Notes under the pieces: model-generated
The model's input: the letters and a program-made list of their open reading frames with translations, nothing else
The model's database searches: none
Told to the model about the DNA's origin: nothing
Position numbers and translations under genes: made by a program
DNA from: Methylophilaceae bacterium
GTDB taxonomy: Bacteria; Pseudomonadota; Gammaproteobacteria; Burkholderiales; Methylophilaceae
NCBI GenBank assembly: GCA_027488395.1
Contig: JAIYBT010000008.1
Span: 62,001-126,000, forward strand
Length of the DNA: 64,000 bases
Reading direction: 5' to 3'
Part shown: positions 20,246-30,403 of the stretch, piece after piece
Position numbering within the stretch: the first letter of the stretch is position 1
Layout: every line of letters begins with the position of its first letter

Positions 20246-23026
20246 CTACCCCGTATTACGTAACCCTGCGGCAATGCCATTGATGGTGAGCGGAATTGCC
20301 AGCTTTAGCTTTTCATCGTCTTCACCATTGCGATAGCGTTGAATCATCTCTACTTGTAAGTGATTTAACGGATCTAAATACGGCAGACGATCGCGGATGG
20401 ATTTTGCCAACACAGGCTGACTGGCTAACCGTTCTTGTGAGCCTAACAAGCCATTGACTGCCTCGGTGGTGAGATGATGTTCATGCGCAATCCGACTGAA
20501 AATTTCCTCACGTAACTGGCGATCTAGCAATAAATGGGCATAATGCCGCGCCACGATAAGATCGGTTTTGGCCAACACCATATCCACATTATTAATCAGC
20601 GTATTAAAAATCGGCCAGCCTAGCAGCATTTCCTGTAACAGCGCGGTGCGCGACGCCTTTAATTGCGGATCATGATGCAAAAACTGATGAATCGCACTGC
20701 CCAGGCCATACCAGCCCGGTAATAACAAGCGGCATTGTCCCCATGAAAATCCCCACGGAATCGCTCTTAAATCTTCAATCCGGCGTGTGGATTTTCGTGC
20801 CGCTGGGCGACTGCCTAAATTTAAACCAGCGATTTCGTCAATCGGCGTGGTATGGAAAAAATATTCTGCAAAGCCGGGCGTTTCATAGACCAAACTCCGA
20901 TAACTGGTCATGGCCGTGGCAGATAACGTTTCCATCACACTTTCAAAGCTGCGGCGTTTGGCAGGGTCGAGTTGATCTGCGGGAAACAACGTCGCATCCA
21001 ACGTCGCTGCAATTAAGGTTTCAAGATGTTTACGCCCTACCACAGGATCTGCATATTTATTGGCAATGATTTCACCTTGTTCCGTCAGGCGAATTTGCCC
21101 ATCCACCGTGCCTTGCGGTTGCGCCATGATGGCTTGGTAGGTAGGACCACCACCACGGCCCACGGTGCCGCCGCGGCCATGAAACAAACGCAGCTTGACT
21201 TTGGCTTGGTGAAATAACTCCACCAAGGAGATTTCTGCTTTATACAGTTCCCAATTGGAGGTTAAAAAGCCACCGTCTTTGTTGCTGTCCGAGTACCCCA
21301 GCATCACTTCTTGCTCATTGCCTTGGTAGCGAATGACATGGCGTATGCCGATTAAACTTAACCATTTACCCATGATCATTGGCGCATCGCGTAAGTCTGC
21401 AATCGTCTCAAACAAAGGCACAATGTTTAAATCTACTTGGATATAGGCCGAGCCCCATGCACCACGCAATAAGCCCGCTTCACGTTGCAATAAGGCGACC
21501 TCGAGCAAATCAGACAGCGTTTCAGTGTGCGAAATAATATATTGGCGCACCGTATGGTCGCCAAAGCGTTGACGCATGTCGCGCACCGCCTCAAGCACCC
21601 CAATTTCTTTATGCACTAATTCTGAATATTGCTGAAAAGGGGAAAACAATAAGCGCGGCTGCTTGAGTTCTTCGAGCAATACCTCAATTTTTTCTTGCTC
21701 GTTAAAACTGGTGTAATCAAAATCATAGCCCGCCTTGTGCAACAGCTCGCTGATCACAGCTTCATGCACATCCGACGATTGGCGAATATCGACGGAGGCT
21801 AAATGAAACCCAAAGGTGTTGATGGCTTTCATCAGCTTGCCTAAGCGAGGATAAATCAGGGCTTCGCCGTGATGTTGTTTCAGCGAATCCGCAATCAGTT
21901 GTAGCGGCGCTAACAACGCCTCTGGATGCTCAAACGGCAAGGTCTCTGCATGTTCTGACGACCAACCTGCATCGGGCAACAAGGTCGCGGCAGTGGCTAA
22001 AAAGCGGTCATACACACCATTTAATGCTAAGCGGTAGGGTTCATCTAACCGATGCGGCGATTGATCGCGTGAAGCCTTGCTGAGGGCTAACACCGCATCA
22101 CTCACCCCAACCAAGCGCGTAGAGACGGCCAGTTCACGTTTGAGTGCGGACAGCTCTTGCAAATAAAATTTAAACAAGGTGGCCGCTTGTAAGCGCACGC
22201 CTTCCCGTAAGGTGGTGCCATTAACGAAGGGATTACCATCGCGGTCACCACCAATCCAACTGCCCATGCGTAAAAAACTGGGCAGCTGGTAGGGGGCGGC
22301 TGCGGGCATTAACTGACCTAAATCGCGCTCTAAATCCTGCAACAACTCAGGAATCACATGGAGAAAAGTGCTTTCATAATAAGTGAGGGCATTTTCAATT
22401 TCATTGATCACCGTCAGCTTGGAAAACCGTAACATACGCGTTTGCCACAATGCACAGACCGCCCCTTGCAACAACATGCGGTTACGTGTGCGTTGGCTGT
22501 CAGAAATCAGCGGTCCGCGAGCCGACAGAAGCTCGGCAATGGTACGCTCAATATCCAACACACTTTTGCGTTGCACTTCGGTAGGATGTGCAGTCAACAC
22601 AGGTGACACCAGCGCACCTGCAAAAAATTGCATGATGGTTTCTGGCGCACAATTGGCCTGCGCCAAACAGTGTAAAGAGTGACTCAACATGCCAGGACTG
22701 GGGGTATTTTCTTGGCTGTTGGCTAATTGCTGAGCGTAAAGATCCTCTGCTAAATTGACCAAATGTTTGAAGTAACTAAACGCGCGCACCACGCACACCG
22801 TTTGCGCTGGCGTTAAGCCTGATAACAACTGCTCAAGCTGCAAGGAGGCGGCTTGATCATGGGTTTGATGCACTTTGAGTGCCGTTTGGCGTATGGATTC
22901 GATTAAGGCGAAGTCGTCTGCGCCAACCGTGTCATAAATAGCGGTATTGAGTAAGGCACTCAATAACGCGATATTGTCAGACAAGCGGGACTCAGCCGAA
23001 TCCACCACCGTCAAAGGCTGGTTCAT
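20246..23026 (-). CDS. ppc: Phosphoenolpyruvate carboxylase
   Basis: Carboxylates PEP to oxaloacetate, the anaplerotic reaction and, in methylotrophs, a CO2-fixing step feeding C4 acids. The 926-residue protein is full length. The catalytic His motif is in VLTAHPTEVQRKS near residue 140, the second active-site segment is RLFHGRGGTVGRGGGP, and the C terminus ends with the conserved family segment ending NTG. It is a single-gene unit on the minus strand. The 210 bases upstream (23027-23236) hold its promoter region and no gene. Confidence 0.96.
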   Translation of the reverse strand: MNQPLTVVDSAESRLSDNIALLSALLNTAIYDTVGADDFALIESIRQTALKVHQTHDQAASLQLEQLLSGLTPAQTVCVVRAFSYFKHLVNLAEDLYAQQLANSQENTPSPGMLSHSLHCLAQANCAPETIMQFFAGALVSPVLTAHPTEVQRKSVLDIERTIAELLSARGPLISDSQRTRNRMLLQGAVCALWQTRMLRFSKLTVINEIENALTYYESTFLHVIPELLQDLERDLGQLMPAAAPYQLPSFLRMGSWIGGDRDGNPFVNGTTLREGVRLQAATLFKFYLQELSALKRELAVSTRLVGVSDAVLALSKASRDQSPHRLDEPYRLALNGVYDRFLATAATLLPDAGWSSEHAETLPFEHPEALLAPLQLIADSLKQHHGEALIYPRLGKLMKAINTFGFHLASVDIRQSSDVHEAVISELLHKAGYDFDYTSFNEQEKIEVLLEELKQPRLLFSPFQQYSELVHKEIGVLEAVRDMRQRFGDHTVRQYIISHTETLSDLLEVALLQREAGLLRGAWGSAYIQVDLNIVPLFETIADLRDAPMIMGKWLSLIGIRHVIRYQGNEQEVMLGYSDSNKDGGFLTSNWELYKAEISLVELFHQAKVKLRLFHGRGGTVGRGGGPTYQAIMAQPQGTVDGQIRLTEQGEIIANKYADPVVGRKHLETLIAATLDATLFPADQLDPAKRRSFESVMETLSATAMTSYRSLVYETPGFAEYFFHTTPIDEIAGLNLGSRPAARKSTRRIEDLRAIPWGFSWGQCRLLLPGWYGLGSAIHQFLHHDPQLKASRTALLQEMLLGWPIFNTLINNVDMVLAKTDLIVARHYAHLLLDRQLREEIFSRIAHEHHLTTEAVNGLLGSQERLASQPVLAKSIRDRLPYLDPLNHLQVEMIQRYRNGEDDEKLKLAIPLTINGIAAGLRNTG

Positions 23027-23236
23027 GTTGCGTTCTCCTTCGCTTTTTTAAAGATACTAGCAACAACCAGTCCATCTTGATTTTTAAATTGACACCTTTA
23101 TAAATCAACTAGTTAGCAATGTCTTAGGTACTGCATGCACTATATTAATTAAGGTTGCGCACTGATTTGGCGCTCGTTATAGGCGTTGCGATGCCACACA
23201 AGTCGGCAGATCTATGCGCAACATCCATGCGCCAGT

Positions 23237-23527
23237 TCAATTTTTTGGAGATATTGGGTCGGAGGGTAATGCCTGTTGCAAAGCCGTTTGAATCGCGATG
23301 AGCTCTTCAGTGACCGTTTTAAAATCGTCAAACCGATGCCCTGCAACACGCGCATACCAATATTGGCTATTGGCGACATCGCCTTCCATTTTATGTAACA
23401 CCGCGTGTAACCAGTTTGCCATTGGGTCAACGTAGACTTGGGTCAAGCTGTGCGCAAGGTGCCAATCCCCCGCCAAGGCGGCAGCCACAGCGGGAAGTAA
23501 CGCAGCAGGGTCAGCGTGTGTGGTCAT
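23237..23527 (-). CDS. Conserved hypothetical protein, 96 residues
   Basis: Small soluble protein starting MTTHADPAALLP at the ATG at 23527. The core motif NWLHAVLHKMEGDVANSQYWYARVAG is rich in His, Trp and Tyr and resembles a small conserved hypothetical family seen in betaproteobacteria. I do not know its function. The gene begins four bases after the gloA stop on the same strand and is the last of the rsmD-coaD-ferredoxin-gloA series, so it is probably cotranscribed. A longer frame to 23611 overlaps gloA and is rejected. Confidence 0.7.
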   Translation of the reverse strand: MTTHADPAALLPAVAAALAGDWHLAHSLTQVYVDPMANWLHAVLHKMEGDVANSQYWYARVAGHRFDDFKTVTEELIAIQTALQQALPSDPISPKN

Positions 23528-23531
23528 GCCA

Positions 23532-23939
23532 TTACACGTTGACTGGATAGTCAATGGTACCTTTTTGGATAAACTCAATTTTGTAACCATCGGGATCTTC
23601 GACAAAGGCAATCACGATGGTGCCGTGTTTCATCGGACCTGCTTCACGCACTACCTTGCCGCCTTTGGCCTTGACGCGTTCGCAGGCTTGATACGCATCA
23701 TCGACCTCTAGCGCCATATGGCCATAGGCGGTGCCTAGGTCATAACTGGTTTTGCCATAATTGTAGGTCAGCTCAATCACGCTATGGTCATATTCGTTGC
23801 CATAACCAACAAACGCCAAACTAAATTCACCATCTGGATAATCTTGGCTTCGGATCAACTTCATGCCCAGCACTTGGGTATAAAAATCAATCGAGCGTTG
23901 CAAATCGCCAACGCGCAACATGGTATGTAAAATTCTCAT
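23532..23939 (-). CDS. gloA: Lactoylglutathione lyase (glyoxalase I)
   Basis: Detoxifies methylglyoxal by converting its glutathione hemithioacetal to S-lactoylglutathione. The 135-residue protein starts [20 protein letters not shown] and has the two beta-alpha-beta modules of the family. Metal ligands expected at His5, the Glu of VIELTYNYG, the His of [10 protein letters not shown] and the Glu of YKIEFIQ are all present. This pattern fits the nickel-type GloA of proteobacteria. The gene lies 35 bases after the ferredoxin gene. Confidence 0.95.
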   Translation of the reverse strand: MRILHTMLRVGDLQRSIDFYTQVLGMKLIRSQDYPDGEFSLAFVGYGNEYDHSVIELTYNYGKTSYDLGTAYGHMALEVDDAYQACERVKAKGGKVVREAGPMKHGTIVIAFVEDPDGYKIEFIQKGTIDYPVNV

Positions 23940-23974
23940 CGTACTCTCCTTAAAAAGTGTCCAACCTGCAACCC

Positions 23975-24746
<772 letters not shown>

Positions 24747-24762
24747 TCATACACCGCTACAA

Positions 24763-25341
24763 TTAAGCGACATCGCTCAAGGGGGGTTCAATCAGCTGGG
24801 GGCGCAATACATGATAAAACACTTGCCCTGCACGGCCAGATTTCAATACCTGCCACTCGGCATCCGTATTGAGCGCATATTCCGCTTCCACATACAGCAT
24901 GCCAGTGTCCGTCATATGCTTAGCCAAATGTGGTAATAATTTGGGTATCCAGCCTTGACGGTAAGGTGGATCGCAAAAAATCACATCATAGCGCTGTGTG
25001 TTGTTGGCTAAAAATTGTAGCGCATCGATTTGCCGCACATCCGCAGCATGGGCCTGTAATTGTTGTTGATTCTGTTGCAACGCTTGAAACGGCAGCCGCG
25101 CCAATTCAATCATGGTGACGTGTTGCGCGTTGCGCGATAAGGCTTCAAACCCTAATGCGCCGGTACCTGCAAATAAATCGAGACAGATCTTACCCGTCAA
25201 GTCTTGGCCAAGCCAATTAAACAGGGTTTGTCGCACGCGGTCGGGCGTGGGCCGAAGGCCTTGTGCATCAGGAAACTTGAGCAATCGACTACGCCATTGC
25301 CCAGCGTTGATGCGTACTTGGTTAAGCGCGGGATTTTTCAT
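24763..25341 (-). CDS. rsmD: 16S rRNA (guanine-966-N2) methyltransferase
   Basis: SAM-dependent methyltransferase modifying G966 of 16S rRNA in the assembled small subunit. With the ATG at 25341 it has 192 residues and starts MKNPALNQVRINAGQWRSR. The SAM-binding motif DLFAGTGALGFEALSR and the catalytic motif FCDPPYRQG are present. A longer open frame to 25503 adds Cys- and Ser-rich residues unlike the family and covers a GC-rich structured segment, so I do not accept it. It shares its strand with coaD downstream. Confidence 0.93.
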   Translation of the reverse strand: MKNPALNQVRINAGQWRSRLLKFPDAQGLRPTPDRVRQTLFNWLGQDLTGKICLDLFAGTGALGFEALSRNAQHVTMIELARLPFQALQQNQQQLQAHAADVRQIDALQFLANNTQRYDVIFCDPPYRQGWIPKLLPHLAKHMTDTGMLYVEAEYALNTDAEWQVLKSGRAGQVFYHVLRPQLIEPPLSDVA

Positions 25342-25404
25342 ACACCGCGCCATTATAAAGCGATGTTGCAGTTTGTCGAAACACAGGCGCATCGATGAAG
25401 TACT

Positions 25405-25510
25405 GGGGGAGCACCCTCGTTCAGATCCTCCGCAGGCAGAGGATCGTGCTCGCCCAGTGGCGACCCCGCTCGATTGAACCACCTGGCGCGGGGTATGAGG
25501 CAATGTCGCC
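25405..25510. other. GC-rich intergenic segment with nested inverted repeats
   Basis: Between rsmD and the M16 peptidase gene lies a segment clearly richer in GC than its surroundings. It contains GATCCTC (25424-25430) with GAGGATC (25439-25445), enclosed by GAGCAC and GTGCTC. A second stem follows, ACCCCGC (25463-25469) with GCGGGGT (25488-25494), with GGCGAC (25459-25464) and GTCGCC (25505-25510) as a competing or outer pairing. Possible meanings are a structured RNA, a dispersed palindromic repeat or a decayed gene end. No terminator T run is present. Confidence 0.5.
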
Positions 25511-25551
25511 GAAACATCGCCGCCATCGCAATCCCAGTCTGGTAAGCTTAG

Positions 25552-26865
25552 TTAGTCCTCACCCACAACCACTGTCACCATTTGCTCGGGATGAATGCGG
25601 CGTTTAAATGCATCATGCACTTGCTGTGCGGTGACCGCCGCAATCTTGGCATTAAAGGTATCGAGGTAATCGAGGGGTAACTTGTAAAAGCCGATCACGC
25701 TGAGATACTCCAAAATTTTATTATTGCTATCGATTCGCATCGGAAAACCACCAATCAGGTTGGCTTTAGCATTATTAAGCTCTTCGGCGGTGACGCCTTT
25801 TTCAACAAAGGTACGCAAGGTTTGGTTGACTAAGTCCAGTGCCGCTTGCGTTTGTGTTTTTTTGGTTTGTAAGCCAATTTCGTAGGGGCCAAGCTCGGCC
25901 ATCGGCACGAAATAACTATACACGCTATACGCCAAGCCACGTTTTTCGCGCACCTCCTCGGTTAAACGCGAGACAAAGCCACCGCCGCCTAAAATATAGT
26001 TACCCACATACAAGGGAAAGAAATCAGGATCACCACGTTTGTTACCTGGCTGGCCAATCAATATATGTGATTGGGTGGCTGGGTGCGCGATTTTTTTCAT
26101 GACCGGCGCCGTCAAGGCGGGCACTGGCGGTAGGGCGGGGACGGCGGCCGATTGTGGCAAGCCTGCACTCAATGCTTCCGCCATTTGTTTGGCTTGTGCA
26201 ACGGTGAGATCGCCGATCACCGCAATGACCGCTGATTTAGCGGTGTAATGCTGTTGGTAAAACGCCTGCAAGGCCGCGGGTTGAATGGCCTGTACTGTCG
26301 CGACTTCGCCGCCCTCCTCTAAACGATAGGGATGGTCACCATACACTGCCGCCATAAAGGCTTTTTTGCTGATATTTTCTGGTTCAATGTCCGCTTCTTG
26401 CAAGCTCGCAACCACGCGTTTTTTCTCGCGTTCTAGCACCGCCATTGGAAAATCAGGTCGATGTAAAATGCTACTAAAGGTGGTTAGGGCCTTCTGATAT
26501 TCACTGGTTAAACTACGTAGCTTAAAACTGGCGCGATCCGCATCTAAACTTCCGCCTAACACCGCACCAATGTCAGCAAAACGATTGGTAATGGTTTCCT
26601 CATCCAAGCCGCCCGCGCCCAAAGTCATTAAATAATGGGTCATGGTGGCCGTGCCAGCAGTGGCGTTGGTATCCCGTGCATAGCCTGCTGCGAAGCTTAG
26701 GTTGAGATCAACAATCGGCAAATCATGACTCTCTACAAAATATACCTCGCTGCCATGGCTGGTGGTCCAGTGTTGAATATTTAACGCCGCTTCTCCGATC
26801 AGCGCCATGGATTGCAGGGTAAAACCAACGGTTAAAATACAGATTTTTTTGAGCATAGGGTTCAT
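25552..26865 (-). CDS. M16-family peptidase, non-catalytic partner
   Basis: Insulinase-like (M16) protein of 437 residues with an N-terminal signal peptide (MNPMLKKICILTVGF onward, cleaved near GEAA). The position of the zinc motif reads TATMTHYLMTLGAGG, so HxxEH is missing. It does keep the C-terminal R/Y pair region (REKRGLAYSVYSY) used for substrate binding. This is the pattern of the inactive half of a two-subunit M16 protease; the active half is encoded just upstream. The start at 26865 is chosen because it opens the signal peptide. Confidence 0.88.
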   Translation of the reverse strand: MNPMLKKICILTVGFTLQSMALIGEAALNIQHWTTSHGSEVYFVESHDLPIVDLNLSFAAGYARDTNATAGTATMTHYLMTLGAGGLDEETITNRFADIGAVLGGSLDADRASFKLRSLTSEYQKALTTFSSILHRPDFPMAVLEREKKRVVASLQEADIEPENISKKAFMAAVYGDHPYRLEEGGEVATVQAIQPAALQAFYQQHYTAKSAVIAVIGDLTVAQAKQMAEALSAGLPQSAAVPALPPVPALTAPVMKKIAHPATQSHILIGQPGNKRGDPDFFPLYVGNYILGGGGFVSRLTEEVREKRGLAYSVYSYFVPMAELGPYEIGLQTKKTQTQAALDLVNQTLRTFVEKGVTAEELNNAKANLIGGFPMRIDSNNKILEYLSVIGFYKLPLDYLDTFNAKIAAVTAQQVHDAFKRRIHPEQMVTVVVGED

Positions 26866-27022
26866 GTTGTTCCTCACGCGTAACACGCGTGCTTGTTATC
26901 AAGGGTTAATTCAATCCACATCACATATTGATTCGTTTGATCTTCATCACGTGAAAGACGTCGTCGATGGCGGCAAACGCGTTTATCCAATCAGCTTCAG
27001 CGCAATGCATCATCCACACCAC

Positions 27023-28441
27023 TTAGTGTTGATGTGGCCGCCCGACAGGGGCTTGATTAGGATCTAACGGCTGTGGATCTAAGCTAACCAGCGTCAGTTG
27101 ATCTGCAACCAAGTATTTTTTGGCCACTGCCACCACTTGCTCCGAAGTCACGGCCTTGATGCGATCTGCATTGTGCGCGAGCAAACTATGCGGATAGCCC
27201 ATGGTTTCTAACTGTCCCATCTGCATGCCTTGATAAAACATGGAGTCTCGTTTGTAAACATCTGCAGCAATCACCGAGGCTTTAATCCGATCGAGTTCTG
27301 GCTGGGTCACACCTTGCGTTTTTACCCGCTCAATTTCTGCCCAAATGGCTTTTTCTAGGGTGGCCACGCTGACGCCTTCGGAAGGCGAGGCTGCAATTTC
27401 AAAAATGGCTGATTGACCGCGGTTAGTGCTGTCATAGCCCGCACCAATATCCAAAGCAATCGCTTGTGTACGCACTAACTGTTGATTGAGTCTAGATGAA
27501 TCATTGCCACTTAAAATACTGGCCAACACTTCTAGCGCGTACGGTTCCCATTCGGCGGTCGAATACGCTTTACCATTTGTAAGAACAGGCGCTGGAAAGC
27601 CCATCACAAAATACGGTAATTTAGCAGGGGCTTTCACCACAGCGCGACGTTCACCCAGTTGCAATGGTTCGACCTGCGGTTTACGCGCAGGCATCGGTTT
27701 GGCGGTTAATTTACCAAAGGTTTTCTCAGCCAATTTAAATACATCCTGCGCCTTCACATCACCGACCACCACCACGGTTGCATTATTTGGCGCATACCAA
27801 GTGCGATACCACTCACGGGCATCGTCTGCCGTCATGTGGTCAAGATCATTCATAAACCCAACTACGGGCCGCGCATAGGGGTGGGCGCGATAAACCATGG
27901 CTTGAAATTGCTCAGCGACTTTGGATTGCGGTTTGTCTTCCGTCCGCCAGCGGCGTTCTTCTTTAACGACTTCGATTTCTTTGGCAAATTCAGCATCGGT
28001 AATTTGCAAATTGGCCATGCGGTCCGCTTCCAGCGTAAACGCTAACGGTAAATGCGATTTTTCCAACTGCTGAAAATAACAGGTGTAATCCATGCCAGTA
28101 AATGCGTTTTCTTTGCCGCCGGCAGCTGCAATTTGACGTGAAAACTGACCAGCAGGCACCGTTTTCGTGCCTTTAAACATCATGTGTTCAAGTACATGTG
28201 CCACCCCTGTTTTGCCGTTCACTTCATCTAAAGCGCCTGCTCGGTACCACACTTGCGAGACCACGACAGGGGCGCGATGGTCTTCTTGCACGATAATATT
28301 GAGGCCATTTTTAAGCGTTTTTTGCATGATGTCAGCCTGCGCGACGACAGGCGTGAGTGCGACCACACTGATGCTCAGGCCGAGTAACCAATGGCGTAAC
28401 CAAGGTTGAGAAAAACATTGTTTATTCATAGATGGGTTCAT
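27023..28441 (-). CDS. M16-family zinc protease, catalytic subunit
   Basis: Insulinase-like periplasmic metallopeptidase of 472 residues with a signal peptide ending near VVAQA. The inverted zinc motif HVLEHMMFKGT (HxxEH) is present with the downstream Glu in EVVKEERRWR, so it should be active. The second domain lacks a zinc site, as is usual. It is paired with the downstream HxxEH-less homologue, 157 bases away, likely forming a heterodimer for peptide degradation or quality control in the periplasm. An ATG 12 bases inside is an alternative start. It is divergent from ftsY. Confidence 0.92.
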   Translation of the reverse strand: MNPSMNKQCFSQPWLRHWLLGLSISVVALTPVVAQADIMQKTLKNGLNIIVQEDHRAPVVVSQVWYRAGALDEVNGKTGVAHVLEHMMFKGTKTVPAGQFSRQIAAAGGKENAFTGMDYTCYFQQLEKSHLPLAFTLEADRMANLQITDAEFAKEIEVVKEERRWRTEDKPQSKVAEQFQAMVYRAHPYARPVVGFMNDLDHMTADDAREWYRTWYAPNNATVVVVGDVKAQDVFKLAEKTFGKLTAKPMPARKPQVEPLQLGERRAVVKAPAKLPYFVMGFPAPVLTNGKAYSTAEWEPYALEVLASILSGNDSSRLNQQLVRTQAIALDIGAGYDSTNRGQSAIFEIAASPSEGVSVATLEKAIWAEIERVKTQGVTQPELDRIKASVIAADVYKRDSMFYQGMQMGQLETMGYPHSLLAHNADRIKAVTSEQVVAVAKKYLVADQLTLVSLDPQPLDPNQAPVGRPHQH

Positions 28442-28647
28442 GGATCACTGACTCGCGGCTAAAGGTACACAGATAATGAGGATGAAGGTTGAATAACTTT
28501 GCAATTAAGTTGGTTTGTATAGATAACCTGTTCGGACAGTCTCACCTTGGTTGAAGTTCGACACCATGTTAACAGTTGCGAGGGATAGCCGTGGCGATAA
28601 ACTGTGATTCGGCTTAAAATAGCGTCTACCTTATGTATTGATCCCTT

Positions 28648-29643
28648 ATGTTTAATCCTTTTGCCAAAAAACCCGCCGAGCCAGTTACCTCCCCTGCCCC
28701 CACCGAGGCAACAGGTTGGACACAACGCCTCAAACAAGGCTTGGCGAAAACCAGAGCCCAGTTAGGCGGGCAACTGAGCGCGTTATTTAGCGGTGGCAAG
28801 ATTGATGAACAGATTTATGAAGAATTAGAAACCATTTTATTGACCTCGGATGTCGGCATTCAGGCAACCACGCATTTACTCAAACAACTGCGCGCACGGG
28901 TGACACGACAAGCGTTAAAAGACACCCATGCGCTTAAACTTGCGCTCAAAGATACCCTGCTTGAGTTATTGCAACCGCTGGCGCAACCGATGACACTCGA
29001 TGCACAGCGTCCCTACGTGGTGATGATGGTGGGTGTCAATGGGGCTGGCAAAACCACCACCATCGGCAAACTGGCTAAATACTTGCAAGGGCAAGGCCAC
29101 AGCGTGCTGATTGCAGCAGGCGATACCTTTCGCGCCGCCGCACGGGAGCAATTACAAGTTTGGGGCGATCGTAACCAAGTCCATGTGGTAGCCTCTGAAA
29201 GCGGCGATCCCGCTGCAGTCATTTTCGATGCAGTCAACTCTGCCATTGCTAAAAAAATTGATGTGGTGATTGCGGACACCGCTGGCCGTTTGCCGACGCA
29301 ATTACATCTCATGGATGAAATTAAAAAAGTACAACGGGTCATCGACAAAGCCCTACCCGGCGCGCCGCATGAGATTTTGTTGGTCCTGGATGCCAACACC
29401 GGCCAAAATGCGGTGATGCAATTACAAGCATTTCACACCGCCTTGGGCATCACTGGCTTGGTACTGAGCAAACTCGATGGCACCGCCAAAGGCGGTGTCA
29501 TTGCTGGCATTGCCCATTTAAGCCAACAAACCACGCAACCGATACCGGTGCGTTTTATCGGCGTAGGGGAACAAATTGATGATTTAAGACCGTTTGATGC
29601 ACAAGCCTTTGTGGATGCGCTATTGGATGATGACGCGTCATGA
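28648..29643 (+). CDS. ftsY: Signal recognition particle receptor
   Basis: SRP receptor GTPase that docks ribosome-nascent chain complexes at the membrane. At 331 residues it is of the short A-domain type, with only about 30 Pro/Ala/Thr-rich residues before the N domain. The G domain has G1 GVNGAGKTTT, the G2/insertion region AAGDTFRAAAREQL, G3 DTAGRLP and G4 SKLDGTAKGG. It is the first gene of ftsY-ftsE-ftsX, in the usual proteobacterial order. Confidence 0.96.
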   Translation: MFNPFAKKPAEPVTSPAPTEATGWTQRLKQGLAKTRAQLGGQLSALFSGGKIDEQIYEELETILLTSDVGIQATTHLLKQLRARVTRQALKDTHALKLALKDTLLELLQPLAQPMTLDAQRPYVVMMVGVNGAGKTTTIGKLAKYLQGQGHSVLIAAGDTFRAAAREQLQVWGDRNQVHVVASESGDPAAVIFDAVNSAIAKKIDVVIADTAGRLPTQLHLMDEIKKVQRVIDKALPGAPHEILLVLDANTGQNAVMQLQAFHTALGITGLVLSKLDGTAKGGVIAGIAHLSQQTTQPIPVRFIGVGEQIDDLRPFDAQAFVDALLDDDAS

Positions 29644-29707
29644 TGCATCAAACTAAGCAGCCTAATCCACGATTGCCTTGTGTTGTGCGAGCACGCGAGT
29701 GAGTGAT

Positions 29708-30403
29708 ATGCAGCCCGCTACCGCCGCCATTGTGTTTGACCAAGTCAGTATGCGCTACCCAGACAGCGCGCATCTGTTTCGCCAAGTCAGCTTCGAAATT
29801 CAAAAAGGTGAGTTTATTTTAGTCAGCGGCCACTCCGGCGTTGGCAAAAGCACATTGCTCAAATTGATGGCGGGCCTGGTCAACCCGACCAGTGGCCACA
29901 TCATTTTGCAACAACAAGTGTTACAACAACTCAATCCAGCCGCGCTCCCCTATCTACGCAGACGCTTAGGGTTGGTGTTTCAAGACCATAAACTCCTGTT
30001 TGACCGCTCCGTGTTTGACAATGTGGTGTTGCCCTTACATATCCAAGGCATGACGGGCATTGAAGCTACGCGCCGCGTGCGGACCGCGCTGGAAAAAGTC
30101 GGCTTACAACATAAAGAAAAAGCCATGCCCATCACTTTATCGGGTGGCGAACAGCAACGCTTAGCGATTGCACGCGCGGTCGTCAGTCGGCCATCGATTG
30201 TGATTGCGGATGAGCCCACCGCAGGACTAGATCAAGCGGCCGCCTGGTCAATCATGCAATTACTGAAGGCCTTTAATGAGGTTGGGGTGACAGTGATCAT
30301 TGCCATGCATGACATGACGCAAGTCAGTGCCATTGCAGACCGCAGCTTGCATATCGAACAACAGTCTGTCACTGCCATGCCAGTGCAACGCGCAATTTTG
30401 TAA
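29708..30403 (+). CDS. ftsE: Cell division ABC ATPase FtsE
   Basis: ATPase of the FtsEX complex, which activates amidases at the septum. The 231-residue product has Walker A GHSGVGKST, the signature LSGGEQQRLAIARAV and Walker B IVIADEPTAGLD. The ATG at 29708 (MQPATAAIVFDQVS) is preferred over one 30 bases upstream because it gives a normal-length N terminus. The stop codon directly abuts the ftsX start. Confidence 0.94.
   Translation: MQPATAAIVFDQVSMRYPDSAHLFRQVSFEIQKGEFILVSGHSGVGKSTLLKLMAGLVNPTSGHIILQQQVLQQLNPAALPYLRRRLGLVFQDHKLLFDRSVFDNVVLPLHIQGMTGIEATRRVRTALEKVGLQHKEKAMPITLSGGEQQRLAIARAVVSRPSIVIADEPTAGLDQAAAWSIMQLLKAFNEVGVTVIIAMHDMTQVSAIADRSLHIEQQSVTAMPVQRAIL

Noticed and set aside
25342-25503. 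N-terminal extension of rsmD
   Set aside because: The extra residues are translated from the GC-rich structured segment and are not found in RsmD.
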